From Shewanella cyperi (GTDB lineage: Bacteria; Pseudomonadota; Gammaproteobacteria; Enterobacterales; Shewanellaceae), in the NCBI RefSeq assembly GCF_017354985.1, contig NZ_CP071501.1, forward strand, positions 3,015,001 through 3,079,000: a stretch of DNA of 64,000 bases. Direction: 5' to 3'. The notes below the pieces were generated by a model, which saw only the letters and a program-made list of their open reading frames with translations, ran no database searches and had not been told where the DNA came from. Below are positions 63,553-64,000 of the stretch, piece after piece (positions within the stretch are counted from its first letter, which is position 1; each line of letters opens with the position of its first letter). The position numbers were made by a program, and so were the translations under genes.

Positions 63553-64000
63553 ATGCCTCAGCCCGGCACCGGCGATCTCCCCGCAGATTTTCAGCAATAC
63601 GCCAGAACCCTTGGCCGTTTTAAACGTGTCGCCCGTATCAGTCTGGTGGTGGCAGCACTATCCGTGGCCAGTCTGCTGCTATTGATACTGGCCATCGACG
63701 ATAGTCATCAGGACTACCAGAAATCCATACAGGCGCTGGCCCTGACCCAACGCAATTTAGGCTGGATGATGGCTTTGGCCGGCACCTGGCTGCTTGGTGC
63801 GACCGCCGCTACCACCTGGCTCATTACCCTCTATTCCAGTTTCAGGCTGGCGGGCCCTCTGTATCGTTTCACCCAGGATCTGCAATTGCGGGAAATGGGC
63901 AGCGACGCCCCGCTGTTACATATTCGCCGTGATGACTACCTTCAGGAGGAATGTCTGCTGCTGGACGAAACCCTGCTGCAGATCAAGCTGCACTATGCCG
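63553..64000 (+). CDS. Membrane protein with HAMP-like segment (partial, 5' end)
   Basis: About 149 residues before the window edge. N-terminal cytosolic part (1-32), TM1 (about 25-45, LVVAALSVASLLLLILAI), short loop, TM2 (about 70-92, MMALAGTWLLGATAATTWLI), then SFRLAGPLYRFTQDL. The AGPLYRF string is typical of the HAMP-type linker found in some chemotaxis and signalling proteins. The rest is outside the window, so no specific function is given. Confidence 0.7.
   Translation, partial: MPQPGTGDLPADFQQYARTLGRFKRVARISLVVAALSVASLLLLILAIDDSHQDYQKSIQALALTQRNLGWMMALAGTWLLGATAATTWLITLYSSFRLAGPLYRFTQDLQLREMGSDAPLLHIRRDDYLQEECLLLDETLLQIKLHYA

Overview
The window looks like ordinary chromosomal DNA of a marine-type gammaproteobacterium, most likely Shewanella. 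This is inferred from protein recognition and gene order, not from a database search. Supporting points are the order bamD / rluD-pgeF-clpB and brnQ-xerD-dsbC-recJ, the density of chemotaxis and diguanylate cyclase genes, an NhaD antiporter, two large TonB-dependent receptors, a YcbX-type MOSC/flavin reductase/ferredoxin fusion, and two DUF3718-like secreted proteins. No phage, insertion sequence, CRISPR array or integrative element was seen.

Layout. 1-6.1 kb: the start of pssA, a DUF4124 protein, and clpB with a near-consensus heat-shock promoter, behind pgeF and rluD and divergent from bamD. 6.4-6.9 kb: a tRNA-Phe and three tRNA-Leu(CAG) genes. 7-12.2 kb: a signalling block of two chemoreceptors around a CHASE4-GGDEF cyclase. 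12.5-17.7 kb: an ornithine cyclodeaminase-like enzyme, a three-gene ECF sigma / anti-sigma-like / DUF4097 operon with overlapping start and stop codons, an orphan PotD-like binding protein, and rsuA. 17.9-28.6 kb: an M13 peptidase lipoprotein, an SMI1/KNR4-like and an HTH protein, a glutathione transferase, a TonB receptor divergent from a serine beta-lactamase-like hydrolase, a DUF1456 protein, NAD-malic enzyme and a small unknown protein. 28.7-31.5 kb: a TPR-GGDEF protein and an amino-acid-type binding protein.

31.6-41 kb is linked by cobalamin and methionine. It holds queG (a cobalamin-dependent enzyme), a dodecin just behind metE (the cobalamin-independent methionine synthase), three tandem MetJ-type boxes between metE and metR, and a BtuB-like receptor behind a clear cobalamin riboswitch. 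A TATAAT promoter for the riboswitch transcript is embedded in the 3' end of the preceding gene. An HDOD protein and an SGNH esterase lie between.

41-50.5 kb: the MOSC fusion, recJ-dsbC-xerD-brnQ, a gene-free but structured 0.5-kb gap, trmN6 and srmB. 50.7-60.5 kb: an RND adaptor/pump pair, a membrane PAS protein with a degenerate GGDEF domain whose 3' end overlaps a convergent unknown membrane protein gene, and nhaD. 60.5-64 kb: two paralogous small secreted proteins sharing an upstream sequence motif, flanking a DUF481 outer-membrane protein and a VOC-family protein. A pair of identical operator-like palindromic cores lies 32 bp apart upstream of the DUF481 gene. The window ends inside a membrane signalling protein gene.

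I did not find a convincing new defence or mobile system. The least explained signals are the shared motif of the two small secreted proteins, the paired palindromes near 62.3 kb, the palindrome-containing promoter of the cobalamin riboswitch, the hairpin just before recJ, and the structured gap before trmN6.
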